64,000 bases of DNA from Methanolinea mesophila (lineage in GTDB: Archaea; Halobacteriota; Methanomicrobia; Methanomicrobiales; Methanospirillaceae). The notes beneath the pieces were generated by a model. It saw only the letters and a list, made by a program, of their open reading frames with translations, ran no database searches and was not told the DNA's origin. This document shows positions 1 through 8,123 of the stretch, in pieces (position 1 is the stretch's first letter; each line of letters begins with the position of its first letter). Location of the stretch: positions 1,240,001-1,304,000 of the forward strand of contig NZ_JAGGKR010000001.1 of NCBI RefSeq assembly GCF_017873855.1, written 5' to 3'. A program made the position numbers and the translations under genes.

Positions 1-658
1 GGATCGTCTCCAGCAGCCTCCTGTTCATGTGGAGCAGGTCCCAGGGATACACCGCGTCCTGCCAGTCATCCGCGGGGACCGCACGGAGGGTGCCCCCCTG
101 CCGGATCATCTCGTTGTAGGCGTCGGTAAGGTCATTGGTACATATATAATCGAGGAAATCAGGCGTCAGCGATGCAATCCCGGTCGATATGGTAAAACTC
201 TCGGTTTTTTCAGGTTTTTCCGTGATCCCGGTGATGGTCCCGTCCTGCATCGAAACCACCCCGAAGTTCGAGGGGTAAGGATGCTGTTTGACCAGCATCG
301 CGTTGACCTCCCCTGCGACCCTCCGGATCGAGGTCCCGTCGATGTAATTATCCCCCGGAAGCACGAGAAAGTCCTCGTTTATGAGTTCCGCTGCACACTT
401 CAGCGCATCCGCCGTTCCCAGCTGCTTGTGCTGGATCACCACCTTGACCGGGAGCTCCATCCTGTTCAGGTGCCGGAGCACGTGTTCCTGCCGGTACCCC
501 ACCACCACGATGATGTCACGGATCCCGCTCTCCAGAAGTGCGTGGACAGGGTAATCGAGGATAGGCGCATTGGCCACCGGGATCAATGCCTTCGGCCTGT
601 TCCTGGTGAGCGGCCTCACCCTCTTCCCCTCTCCCGCCGCAAGTATTACCGCCTGCAT
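1..658 (-). CDS. Sugar-1-phosphate nucleotidylyltransferase (3' end cut by window)
   Basis: Transfers a nucleotidyl group from an NTP to a sugar 1-phosphate, feeding nucleotide-sugar and surface-glycan synthesis. Translation from the ATG at 658 gives the NTP-binding loop LAAGEGKRVRPLT, then RPKALIPV, the GTADAL segment and an LPGD metal/nucleotide motif, all typical of the NTP_transferase fold. About 219 codons are visible with no stop, so the C-terminal part, possibly a left-handed beta-helix acyltransferase domain, lies outside the window. It starts 6 bases after the stop of a paralogue (665-1864), and both follow a sugar-phosphate mutase, so the three probably form one operon. The exact sugar cannot be read from the sequence. 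Confidence 0.85.
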   Translation of the reverse strand, partial: MQAVILAAGEGKRVRPLTRNRPKALIPVANAPILDYPVHALLESGIRDIIVVVGYRQEHVLRHLNRMELPVKVVIQHKQLGTADALKCAAELINEDFLVLPGDNYIDGTSIRRVAGEVNAMLVKQHPYPSNFGVVSMQDGTITGITEKPEKTESFTISTGIASLTPDFLDYICTNDLTDAYNEMIRQGGTLRAVPADDWQDAVYPWDLLHMNRRLLETI

Positions 659-664
659 CCTTAC

Positions 665-1864
665 CTACCTCACTCGCGTGTTGTTTTCGACCGTTCCCTC
701 GACCAGGGTATGGGGAGCGACCGAGACGCCGCTCCCGATCACCGCCCCCGGGTTCACGGAACAGTTAATCCCGAATTTCACCCCGTCACCGATGATGGCC
801 CCCATCTTTACCCGGCCCGTGGAGATCCCTCCCGCTTTCACCGGGTTGTGATCGTGCCGGAGGTTCGCAACCTTGGTCCCCGCCCCGAAATTGCAGCCGC
901 TCCCGATCACGCTGTCGCCGATATAATTGAAGTGGGGGACTTTCGTGTTCTCCAGGAGGATCGAGTTCTTCAGCTCCACCGCGTGACCGACGTGGCACCC
1001 GTCCCCGATGGCGGTTGCCCCCCGCAGGTACGCATGGGGGCCGATACGGCAGTTCTTCCCGATCAGGCAGGGGCCCTCGATATAGGTCCCCGACCGGATT
1101 ACCGTTCCCTCGCCCACCTGGACCGGCCCGGACAGGTATACCCCTTCCTCTATCGTCCCCTTGTTCCCGGCCGGTAATCCTGAAAGGTAGGACTCGTTCG
1201 CCGCCAGAAGGTCCCAGGGGTGCCCGAGGTCCCTCCAGGTGTGGAGGTGGTGCCCCGTCAGCGTGCCTTCCCCGATATAGTGCCCGAGCGCGTCGGTGAG
1301 CTCCAGTTCCCCCCGGGAGGAATGCCGGACTTTCTCCAGCAGCGGAAAGATCTCCCGATCGAAAAGGTACGCACCCGCGTTGATCATGTTCCCCCGGGGT
1401 TCCCTCGACTTCTCCTCAAGGCCGGTGATCCTGTCTCCTTTCATGGTCACCACCCCGTAATCCTCGGGCCGGTCGGTGGTCGAGACTCCCATGGCGGGGG
1501 CGTCCCGGGCCATGAGTGCGGCGATATCGTCCGCGGAGAGGATCATGTCGCCGTTGAGCATCAGGAAACGGTCAGAAACGAGGTCCTTTGCGGTGTTCAG
1601 CGCATCTGCAGTCCCCTTTTGCCGCCGCTGGCTGACGTACCTGATGGAGATGCCCCGGTCCTTGCCGTCCCCGAACCACGACCGGATCGACTGTTCTTCG
1701 TAGCCCACCACCATGACCAGTTCGGATACCCCCGCGGCGACCACCGCATCGACAAGGTGAGCAAGCATGGGACGGTTGCCGATAGGGAGCATCACCTTGG
1801 GGCGGTGTGCGGTGAGGGGGCGCATCCTTTTCCCCTCGCCTGCCGCCAGGATCACGCATTGCAT
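665..1864 (-). CDS. Bifunctional sugar-1-P nucleotidylyltransferase / beta-helix acetyltransferase (GlmU-like)
   Basis: A 399-residue protein with an N-terminal nucleotidyltransferase domain (about 1-230; loop LAAGEGKRMRPLT, then GTADALN and LNGDM) and a C-terminal left-handed beta-helix (about 245-390) of hexapeptide-like repeats such as IGKNCRIGPHAYLRG. This is the arrangement of archaeal GlmU-like enzymes that acetylate GlcN-1-P and make UDP-GlcNAc (family knowledge). The upstream phosphoglucosamine/phosphomannomutase-type gene ends 3 bases before it, which fits a GlcN-6-P to UDP-GlcNAc route. The next gene is a paralogue of its N-terminal half. UDP-GlcNAc as the product is an inference; dTDP- or UDP-glucose is the alternative. 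Confidence 0.85.
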   Translation of the reverse strand: MQCVILAAGEGKRMRPLTAHRPKVMLPIGNRPMLAHLVDAVVAAGVSELVMVVGYEEQSIRSWFGDGKDRGISIRYVSQRRQKGTADALNTAKDLVSDRFLMLNGDMILSADDIAALMARDAPAMGVSTTDRPEDYGVVTMKGDRITGLEEKSREPRGNMINAGAYLFDREIFPLLEKVRHSSRGELELTDALGHYIGEGTLTGHHLHTWRDLGHPWDLLAANESYLSGLPAGNKGTIEEGVYLSGPVQVGEGTVIRSGTYIEGPCLIGKNCRIGPHAYLRGATAIGDGCHVGHAVELKNSILLENTKVPHFNYIGDSVIGSGCNFGAGTKVANLRHDHNPVKAGGISTGRVKMGAIIGDGVKFGINCSVNPGAVIGSGVSVAPHTLVEGTVENNTRVR

Positions 1865-1867
1865 ACT

Positions 1868-3136
1868 CTACTCTTTCCTCCCGCCTAAATGCAGTTTTCC
1901 CTCGCGAAGGAGCGCCCTGCCCTTCTCCATGTAGAATTTCGCCCGCTCCATGGTCTTTCCCTCGGCGGTGATCCTGACCTTCTGCTCGGTGCCCGAGGCC
2001 CGGACGAGGAACCACCCGTCCTCGCCCTGCACCCTGATCCCGTCGGTCGGGTTCGTAGCTCCCATGAGGGAAAGAACCTCACGGGGGCGCTCGACCCGGA
2101 CCGATTCCCTGATCATCGGGTATCCCGGGATATCATCGAGTTCGGCCGCGATATCCCACTCTCCGGCCATCTCGCAGAAAAGAGCGGCTGCATACGGCCC
2201 GTCCGGGCAGAGGGAGTGCCGGGGGAATATCCATGCTCCCGACGGCTCACCGCCGAAGTCCCCGAAGCTCCGCAGCTCCCGGGAGACATAACTATCTCCC
2301 ACCGGGGTCCTCCTCACCTCGGCGACCTCCTCCACCGCCATGGACGCGTCCACGGTGGTCACCACCCTCTTTGCATCCAGGTACCGAGCAAAAAGAATGA
2401 GCATCCGGTCACCGGTGATATACCTGCCCCGGGCATCGAACGCCATCATCCGGTCCGCATCGCCGTCGTGCACCACGGCTCCTGCCGCGCCGCTGTTTCT
2501 GACGAGCGGGGGGATATGGAGGAGGTGTTCCTCCAGCGGTTCGGAAGGTCTCCCGAACCGGCCCTGAGGGTTACAGTTGACGCACTCCGCCCGCACTCCG
2601 AGGGCGGAGAGGAGAGCGGGAGAGACCGTGCATCCTGCCCCGTTCCCACAGTCGAGCACCATCTTCTGTCCGTCCGGGACGTGTCGTCCCGCGATGACCG
2701 CTCGCGAATAAGGTGTGCGTGCATCGCGGGGAAGGAGGCGGCCCTGTTCTTTCCACCCGGCGTAGGATTCTCCGGTGAGTTTCTGTTCCAGGAGGTCCTG
2801 CCGGTCGGTCGAGAACGAGGACCCGTCAGGGTTGAAGAGTTTGATGCCGTTGTCCTGCTCGGGGTTATGGGATGCGGTGACCATGCAGCCGGTATCAAGG
2901 TCCCGCGCACAAAACGCCACCGCCGGAGTGGGAACGATCCCGCAGGAATGGACCGTCCCCCCCGCCGCGAGAATCCCTGAAACAAGCGCATTTGCGAGAA
3001 GCGGGCCGGTTGCACGGGTATCCCTGCCGAGCGCCACTGCCGCGCCCCCCTCCCCGAGAACCCTCCCCACCCGGAGGGCCAGGGTGACCAGGTCACCGTC
3101 GTAGCGCCTCCGGATCCCCGAAGAACCGAAAAGCAT
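1868..3136 (-). CDS. Phosphoglucosamine mutase / phosphomannomutase family protein
   Basis: Alpha-D-phosphohexomutase of 422 residues that interconverts 6-phospho and 1-phospho sugars. The catalytic phosphoserine loop TASHNPEQDNGIK places the active serine at about residue 89. The metal loop DGDADR lies near 223-228 and the sugar-phosphate loop RASGTEQKVRI is close to the C-terminus. The N-terminal FGSSGIR segment is also typical. It is the first gene of a likely operon with two nucleotidylyltransferases, which argues for GlmM-type activity on glucosamine phosphate. The sequence alone does not exclude phosphomannomutase activity. Confidence 0.87.
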   Translation of the reverse strand: MLFGSSGIRRRYDGDLVTLALRVGRVLGEGGAAVALGRDTRATGPLLANALVSGILAAGGTVHSCGIVPTPAVAFCARDLDTGCMVTASHNPEQDNGIKLFNPDGSSFSTDRQDLLEQKLTGESYAGWKEQGRLLPRDARTPYSRAVIAGRHVPDGQKMVLDCGNGAGCTVSPALLSALGVRAECVNCNPQGRFGRPSEPLEEHLLHIPPLVRNSGAAGAVVHDGDADRMMAFDARGRYITGDRMLILFARYLDAKRVVTTVDASMAVEEVAEVRRTPVGDSYVSRELRSFGDFGGEPSGAWIFPRHSLCPDGPYAAALFCEMAGEWDIAAELDDIPGYPMIRESVRVERPREVLSLMGATNPTDGIRVQGEDGWFLVRASGTEQKVRITAEGKTMERAKFYMEKGRALLREGKLHLGGRKE

Positions 3137-3167
3137 GTGGAATTAGTGGAAGGGGAGAGAAAAAGAA

Positions 3168-3776
3168 CTATCGCTGCCCGAAGGGGCACCAGTGGGGGAT
3201 ATTCTCGAGTGCGGCGACTCCCGCCGTTGAGGGGCCGAGAAAGAGGACCCGTCCGGTATTCCCGGAGGCTTCCAGAAGGTCGCCCGCCCCCGGGGCGATC
3301 ATTCCTTCGCCGGTGACCAGAACTCTGTCCGCATCGCCGGCGTGTCGTATTCTGTGTCTTTCGTGCTCGCCGGAAAGCACCCCGCAATCACCCAGTACGA
3401 AGACGGAGGATGCACCGATCTCCTCCCTGAGCCCGGCGAGGCAACGGGCGTGACAATCCGGGTCGCAGGAACGCATCACCCGCGATATACAGAAAAACCC
3501 CGCCAGGGCGTTCGTAATCGCCGCTGCCGCCGCACGCTGGGCGGGTTTTTCGAGTGCCGCGCCGAACATGAACCCCGCCCTCGTGGTCGCCCGGGTGGGG
3601 TTGTCGGTGACGAACTCCGCCGCCCGCCCGGCAAATACCGCCTCCATGCAGGCTCCGCGTTCGTACTGGCAGTACTTCCGTTCGGGATCCACCCGGAGCA
3701 CTACCGTCCCGTCCTCGCACCCCGAACCCTTCGCCGTTTCTTCGAGTTTTTTTACCGCATCGACCAGCAGATCCAT
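3168..3776 (-). CDS. Conserved Cys-rich protein of unknown function
   Basis: A 202-residue soluble protein starting at ATG 3776, just after a GGTGAAGAG ribosome-binding site. The frame stays open further upstream, but that stretch overlaps the neighbouring gene. About ten cysteines are present, including CQYERGAC near the N-terminus, a central CDPDCHARC and a C-terminal WCPFG. The second half (VLVTGEGMI, then VLFLGPSTAG) resembles the Rossmann-like end of DUF364 putative heavy-metal-chelation proteins, but the similarity is loose and the call is tentative. It sits 22 bases after the cyclase-family gene, probably co-transcribed. The cysteine pattern suggests metal or Fe-S binding. Confidence 0.6.
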   Translation of the reverse strand: MDLLVDAVKKLEETAKGSGCEDGTVVLRVDPERKYCQYERGACMEAVFAGRAAEFVTDNPTRATTRAGFMFGAALEKPAQRAAAAAITNALAGFFCISRVMRSCDPDCHARCLAGLREEIGASSVFVLGDCGVLSGEHERHRIRHAGDADRVLVTGEGMIAPGAGDLLEASGNTGRVLFLGPSTAGVAALENIPHWCPFGQR

Positions 3777-3798
3777 CTCTTCACCCTCCCGTATCCCG

Positions 3799-4416
3799 TT
3801 ATTCTCCCTCGTCCTTCCATAGCATGACCCTGCAGGGAGCCCCATCGAGCCCGGAGAGTTTCAGGGGCAGGGCGGCGACAGTGTAATCCCCCTCGGGGAC
3901 CGCGTCAAGGTCCAGGAGCTCGACCACCACCACGCCATGCGACAGGAGCTCGAGGTGCACCTCGCCGGTACCTGAGAATGATTCGATCGAAGGGCTGTCG
4001 ATCCCGACCATGACCACCCCGTTTCCTGTGATCATCCGGGCGGCCTCCGGGGTGAGCGCGGGATAATCCGATGAGAATTCCTTCTTACCGGAGAACTCCG
4101 TCTTCAGCAGGACCCTCTCCGCCCCTTCGATCCGCCCCTCGAGGTCCCGGGCCCCGATCTCGCTTCCTGAGTCCCTCATGTCCAGGACTCTGCATTTCCC
4201 TATGAGCTGGCCGGGGGGGATCTTCTCCACCGAGCGCTCGTCCTTGAGGTAGTGAGAGGGTGCGTCGATGTGGGTCCCCGAATGCGAGCTCATGCACAAT
4301 TCCGAGAGCAGGTACCTGCCCCGGTCTTCCTGGCAGAACCGGGGGATAAAATCTCCCGGATAGACCACCACCCCGGGAGCCAGGTCCCTGGTGGCATCGA
4401 ACCATTTTACGCTCAT
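3799..4416 (-). CDS. Cyclase family protein (kynurenine formamidase-like metal hydrolase)
   Basis: A 205-residue member of the cyclase family (PF04199), metal-dependent hydrolases that include arylformamidase. The signature HSGTHIDAPSHY near residues 45-56 supplies the metal-binding His/Asp set. The protein opens with a WFDATRDLAPG segment and ends with a conserved region containing LPLKLSGLDGAPCRV. Its start overlaps the pcm stop by four bases (ATGA), so the two are translationally coupled. Archaeal members are not functionally fixed; a cyclic amide or formamide substrate is an inference from the family. Confidence 0.8.
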   Translation of the reverse strand: MSVKWFDATRDLAPGVVVYPGDFIPRFCQEDRGRYLLSELCMSSHSGTHIDAPSHYLKDERSVEKIPPGQLIGKCRVLDMRDSGSEIGARDLEGRIEGAERVLLKTEFSGKKEFSSDYPALTPEAARMITGNGVVMVGIDSPSIESFSGTGEVHLELLSHGVVVVELLDLDAVPEGDYTVAALPLKLSGLDGAPCRVMLWKDEGE

Positions 4417-5063
4417 AATTTCCAGCCGTATTTTCCAAGGAGGGGAACGAATACCACTCCACCATGTGATTCGCGGGTGAACTGTTCTCCCTTACGGATC
4501 AGCCTCACCAGATCCTGGAGGTCGCGGGACCCCACCGGGGCCACAAGCCGTCCTCCATCCGCGAGCTGATCCATCAGCGGCCGGGGGACCTCGGGGGTGG
4601 ACGCCGTGACCAGTATGGCGTTGTACGGCGCCCCCAACGGGTACCCCTCGGTCCCGTCGGTGACCTCCACCTGAACATTCAAAATTCCCAGGTGCTCCAG
4701 GTTTTTTTTTGCCTGGTCCGCGACTTCGGGGATCCGCTCGATCGTGACCACTTCGCGGGCGAGTCTACCGAGGATCGCTGCCTGGTAGCCTGACCCCGTC
4801 CCGATCTCGAGTACCCGGTCTTCCGGCGATATCTCCAGGAGTTCCGTCATCCGGGCGACGATATAAGGCTGCGAAATCGTCTGGCCCTGCCCGATGGGGA
4901 GGGGCGAGTCCTGGTACGCCGCCGCACGGTACGGCTCGGGGACGAAGAGATGTCGCGGAAGCTCCCTCATGACGGTGAGCACCCGCTCGTCGCGGACTCC
5001 CCGTGCTGCGATCTGGTAGTCCACCATCCGGATCCGTTCCGGTTTCCGGGAATCCTCATTCAT
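4413..5063 (-). CDS. pcm: Protein-L-isoaspartate O-methyltransferase
   Basis: SAM-dependent repair enzyme that methylates the abnormal isoaspartyl residues of damaged proteins. The 216-residue length is standard. The family motif GQGQTISQPYIVARM is present at about 75-90, followed by SAM motif I, LEIGTGSGYQAA, and the C-terminal KYGWKL ending. It overlaps the cyclase-family gene by four bases. The start at 5063 is the first ATG and leaves a short gap to the SUF genes, so it probably has its own promoter. Confidence 0.93.
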   Translation of the reverse strand: MNEDSRKPERIRMVDYQIAARGVRDERVLTVMRELPRHLFVPEPYRAAAYQDSPLPIGQGQTISQPYIVARMTELLEISPEDRVLEIGTGSGYQAAILGRLAREVVTIERIPEVADQAKKNLEHLGILNVQVEVTDGTEGYPLGAPYNAILVTASTPEVPRPLMDQLADGGRLVAPVGSRDLQDLVRLIRKGEQFTRESHGGVVFVPLLGKYGWKL

Positions 5064-5127
5064 CGGAGTACCTTTGCGTGCACCATCTGGTGCTCCACGC
5101 TTAAAAACGATCCGCCAGGAGCGGGGG

Positions 5128-6246
5128 TCAGAACCCGCTCTTTTCCGCGGCGTCGATGGCCGAGTCGATCTGCGTCTGGAGGACTTCGGGGAGGCCCGCG
5201 ATCTTCACGTCGAGGAATCCCCGGATGATGGTGGAAGTGGCGACTTCCTCTGAGAGCCCCCTCGACATGAGGTACTCGATCTCGTCCCTGGCGATCTTCC
5301 CCACCGCCGCCTCGTGGGAGAGCTCGGTGTCCACCACGTCCCCCTGTATCTCGGGGATCGCGTGGATGGTCCCGTCCTTGAGGATCAGGCCCTTGCACTC
5401 GATATGTCCCCTGGTGTCCTTCGTCTTGCCGTGGATCATCCCCCGGGAGATGATGTGCCCCCCGGTAGTGATCGCCCGGGTGATCAGTTCGGCACTGGCA
5501 CCGGGGGCGCCGAGTACCACCACCGATCCCAGGTCGAGGTGCGACCCTGGCAAGCCCACCACGATGCTGCTGAAACGGGCGACCGAGTTCTTCCCCTTCA
5601 GGGTCGCCAGGGGGGCCATCTGGATCTTCCTTACCGGCTGCATGCAGACGTAGTTCGAGATGAACACCCCGTCTTCCTCGACAATCGCGGCGCTCCGGGG
5701 GAATACGCTGATCTCCTCGCCCCAGTAATGAATCATGGTCGAGGTGACCCGCGCTCCCTTGCCGATATAGAACTCAGTGACCCCGAGGTGCGAACCTGCC
5801 TGGGTATGGCTCGCGCTTGCGCATCCCGAGATGATATGGAGTTCCGCTCCCTCCTCCGCGACCACGATGTTGTGCACGTGCTGGACCGGGGCACCTGCAA
5901 GAAAGAGACATGCCTGGAGCGGGTATACGGTTTTACTCCCTTTCCGGGCGATAATTGCAAAGCCCTTGGGGTCGTGCTCCTGACCGGCGACGTACCGGGT
6001 ATACTGGTCCTTGTCCCGCGGGACCGCATTCCAGGAGTAGTCCCGAAGCCACTCGTACTTTTCGAGGGCCTCCTTGATGGTGAGAACCTCCACCCCCTTT
6101 TCCGTCGAGGCCACCTGTTTGATCTCCTGGTCGATCTGGAAGAAACTCCCCGACCGGTTCTTCATCTCCACCTCGAGCCCGGTGAGTGCGAGCCGTTCCC
6201 GGTCCTCCGGGGAGAGGTCATTCATCCGCTCTATATCTTCTGGCAT
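5128..6246 (-). CDS. sufB: SufB/SufD family Fe-S cluster assembly protein
   Basis: Scaffold subunit of the archaeal SufBC system, which assembles Fe-S clusters on a beta-helix core together with the ATPase SufC. The product is 372 residues from ATG 6246, chosen because GGAG lies 8 bases upstream; it overlaps the end of sufC by 16 bases. Characteristic features are the repetitive beta-helix middle (VVVLGAPGASAEL, then TKDTRGHIECKGL) and the C-terminal ELSHEAAVGKIARDEIEYL, which carries the SufB/D H/E residues, followed by YLMSRGLSEEVA. Archaea often keep only one SufB/D gene beside sufC, as seen here. Confidence 0.9.
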   Translation of the reverse strand: MPEDIERMNDLSPEDRERLALTGLEVEMKNRSGSFFQIDQEIKQVASTEKGVEVLTIKEALEKYEWLRDYSWNAVPRDKDQYTRYVAGQEHDPKGFAIIARKGSKTVYPLQACLFLAGAPVQHVHNIVVAEEGAELHIISGCASASHTQAGSHLGVTEFYIGKGARVTSTMIHYWGEEISVFPRSAAIVEEDGVFISNYVCMQPVRKIQMAPLATLKGKNSVARFSSIVVGLPGSHLDLGSVVVLGAPGASAELITRAITTGGHIISRGMIHGKTKDTRGHIECKGLILKDGTIHAIPEIQGDVVDTELSHEAAVGKIARDEIEYLMSRGLSEEVATSTIIRGFLDVKIAGLPEVLQTQIDSAIDAAEKSGF

Positions 6247-6962
6247 GCAATGCACTCCTTGTATCCCGAGGTCTTGATCACTTTCAATATCTCCCTCGGG
6301 TTCCCGTGGCACCGGAAGACACCGTCGCACATCACGTGCCCGAAGTCCGCATCGAGGTAGTCGAGGATGTACCCGGTGTGGGTGATCACCAGCCCGCTCT
6401 TCTTCCGGTTGACGATATGGACGTCCTTTTCCAGGAGCTTCGCGATGGCACTCCCGATCAGGGTGATGTTTTCCAGGTCGACCCCGCTCTCGGGCTCGTC
6501 GAGCATCACGAAGTCCGGGTTCTGCACCATCAGCTGGAGCACCTCGCTCCGCTTAATCTCGCCGCCGGAAAAGCCCTCGTTGATGGCCCGGCCGAGGAAC
6601 GAGTCCATATTGAGGTATTTCGCGAGATCTTCCACCCTGTCCGAGGCTCCCTTCGAGGTCACTTCAAGCAGCTTGCCCAGCTTGAGCCCTGCAATGGTGG
6701 GTGGGCGCTGGTAGAGCATTCCCATCCCCATCACCGCCCGCTCGTGGATCGGGAGCCGTGTCACGTCCTTTCCCCTGAAAAGTATCTTCCCCTCGGTTAT
6801 CGTGAGGCCGGAAAATCCCATGATGGTACGGAGCAGGGTTGTCTTGCCTGAACCGTTGGGTCCCATGAGCACATGGGTCTCCCCCTCGCCGATGTGGAGA
6901 TTGATATCGTGGAGCACTTCCCTGCCCCCGATCTCCACATGCAGATCCTCGATGTCCAGCAT
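6231..6962 (-). CDS. sufC: Fe-S cluster assembly ATPase SufC
   Basis: ABC-type ATPase powering the SufB scaffold. From ATG 6962 it is 243 residues (MLDIEDLHVEIG...), with Walker A GPNGSGKT, an ABC signature FSGGEIKR and Walker B FVMLDEPESGVD. The E-S-G-V-D continuation is typical of SufC. The frame runs open to 7016 but the extra residues match no SufC N-terminus. Its 3' end overlaps sufB, so the pair is a coupled operon. An AT-rich stretch about 30-40 bases upstream (near 6995) may be the promoter. Confidence 0.93.
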   Translation of the reverse strand: MLDIEDLHVEIGGREVLHDINLHIGEGETHVLMGPNGSGKTTLLRTIMGFSGLTITEGKILFRGKDVTRLPIHERAVMGMGMLYQRPPTIAGLKLGKLLEVTSKGASDRVEDLAKYLNMDSFLGRAINEGFSGGEIKRSEVLQLMVQNPDFVMLDEPESGVDLENITLIGSAIAKLLEKDVHIVNRKKSGLVITHTGYILDYLDADFGHVMCDGVFRCHGNPREILKVIKTSGYKECIACQKI

Positions 6963-7098
6963 GCAAATCGCGCAAGTACATCGGAGCTCAAGAGTGATAA
7001 AACTGGTTTTTGTCAAACGTTTCGGGGGCCGCAGGGGCAGGCCCTCATCGGTAACGAGGGCAAAACATATCCGCTCGCGGGAATATCATTCCTGATTG

Positions 7099-8043
7099 AT
7101 GGCATCCGGAACCGCCAGGCCGGTAAAGGTGACGGACAAACCGGGAAAGGCCCGGATACGGAAGGGGACCAGGGAGGCACGGTCCGCGTACGCCGTCCCG
7201 GACTCCCCGGGGATACTTCCCCTGGTGAACCGGATCATCTGCGGTGACGCCCGGGATGTCCTCTCTTCGCTCCCGGATGAAAGCGTGGACATGGTGATCA
7301 CCTCGCCGCCCTACAACTTCGGCCATGCCTATGCCCAGGACCCCGAGGGCGACACGCGGGACTGGAACGACTATTTCGAGAGGCTCCGCGGCATCTGGGC
7401 GGAGTGCGTCCGGGTGACCAAGCCCGGGGGGCGGATCGCAGTCAATGTACAGCCGCTCTTCTCCGATTACATCCCCACCCACCACGTCATCTCCGGGCAG
7501 CTGCAGGAGCTCGGGATGCTCTGGAAGGCGGAGATACTCTGGGAGAAGAACAACTACAACGCGAAATACACCGCCTGGGGGAGCTGGTGTTCCCCATCCA
7601 TGCCCTACCTGAAATATACCTGGGAGTTTATCGAGGTCTTCGACAAGATAAGCCATAAGAAGTCCGGAGAGCGGGCCCGGATCGATATCACCGACCTGGA
7701 GTTCAAGGAATGGGTCTACGGGAAGTGGACGTTCCCCCCCGAACTCCGGATGAAGGAGTACGGACACCCGGCGATGTTCCCCGAGGAACTCCCCCGCAGG
7801 CTCCTGAAGCTGTTCACCTACCGGGGGGACGTGATCGTCGACCCGTTCAACGGCGCCGGAACGACCAGTCTTGCGGCGTGGAAACTCGGGAGGAGGTTCA
7901 TCGGGATTGACACGTCGCTCGCCTACTGCCGGACCGCGATGCACCGGATGGAGGGGGTGCAGCCTCCCGGGGATTCCCCCCTGCCGATGCCGGCCCCGGA
8001 ACTGATCACCTGGGGCGAAGGCCCTGGATCCGGACAGGCCTGA
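7099..8043 (+). CDS. Solitary DNA methyltransferase (N4-cytosine/N6-adenine, beta class)
   Basis: Modification methylase with the catalytic motif TSPPYN (motif IV) ahead of the SAM motif FNGAGT (motif I), the order of the beta class. SPPY is more usual for N4-cytosine enzymes, though N6-adenine enzymes also use it. The GDARDVL segment before motif IV and the EELPRRLLKLF segment before motif I are standard. ATG 7099 gives 314 residues; a GTG at 7225 begins exactly at the conserved NRIICGDA segment and is a credible alternative. No restriction endonuclease gene lies on either side, so this looks like an orphan methylase; the target site cannot be deduced. Confidence 0.85.
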   Translation: MASGTARPVKVTDKPGKARIRKGTREARSAYAVPDSPGILPLVNRIICGDARDVLSSLPDESVDMVITSPPYNFGHAYAQDPEGDTRDWNDYFERLRGIWAECVRVTKPGGRIAVNVQPLFSDYIPTHHVISGQLQELGMLWKAEILWEKNNYNAKYTAWGSWCSPSMPYLKYTWEFIEVFDKISHKKSGERARIDITDLEFKEWVYGKWTFPPELRMKEYGHPAMFPEELPRRLLKLFTYRGDVIVDPFNGAGTTSLAAWKLGRRFIGIDTSLAYCRTAMHRMEGVQPPGDSPLPMPAPELITWGEGPGSGQA

Positions 8044-8088
8044 TCAGTCCCGGTCCCCGGGAATAATTCCCGTCTGGTATTCTTTCCA

Positions 8089-8111
8089 CCCCCTGATTTT
8101 TCACCAGGGGG
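8089..8111. terminator. Hairpin between convergent genes
   Basis: Perfect 7-base inverted repeat CCCCCTG / CAGGGGG around a T-rich 9-base loop, in the 80-base gap between the methyltransferase and the convergent lipoprotein gene. Position and symmetry fit a bidirectional transcript end. Archaeal termination relies mainly on oligo-T, so the role is inferred. Confidence 0.5.
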
Positions 8112-8123
8112 GGACAGGGGATG

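Noticed and set aside
29-1177. 382-codon plus-strand open frame antisense to the nucleotidyltransferases
   Set aside because: The minus strand encodes clear nucleotidyltransferase motifs; the plus frame is rich in Arg, Pro and His, typical of an antisense shadow in GC-rich DNA.
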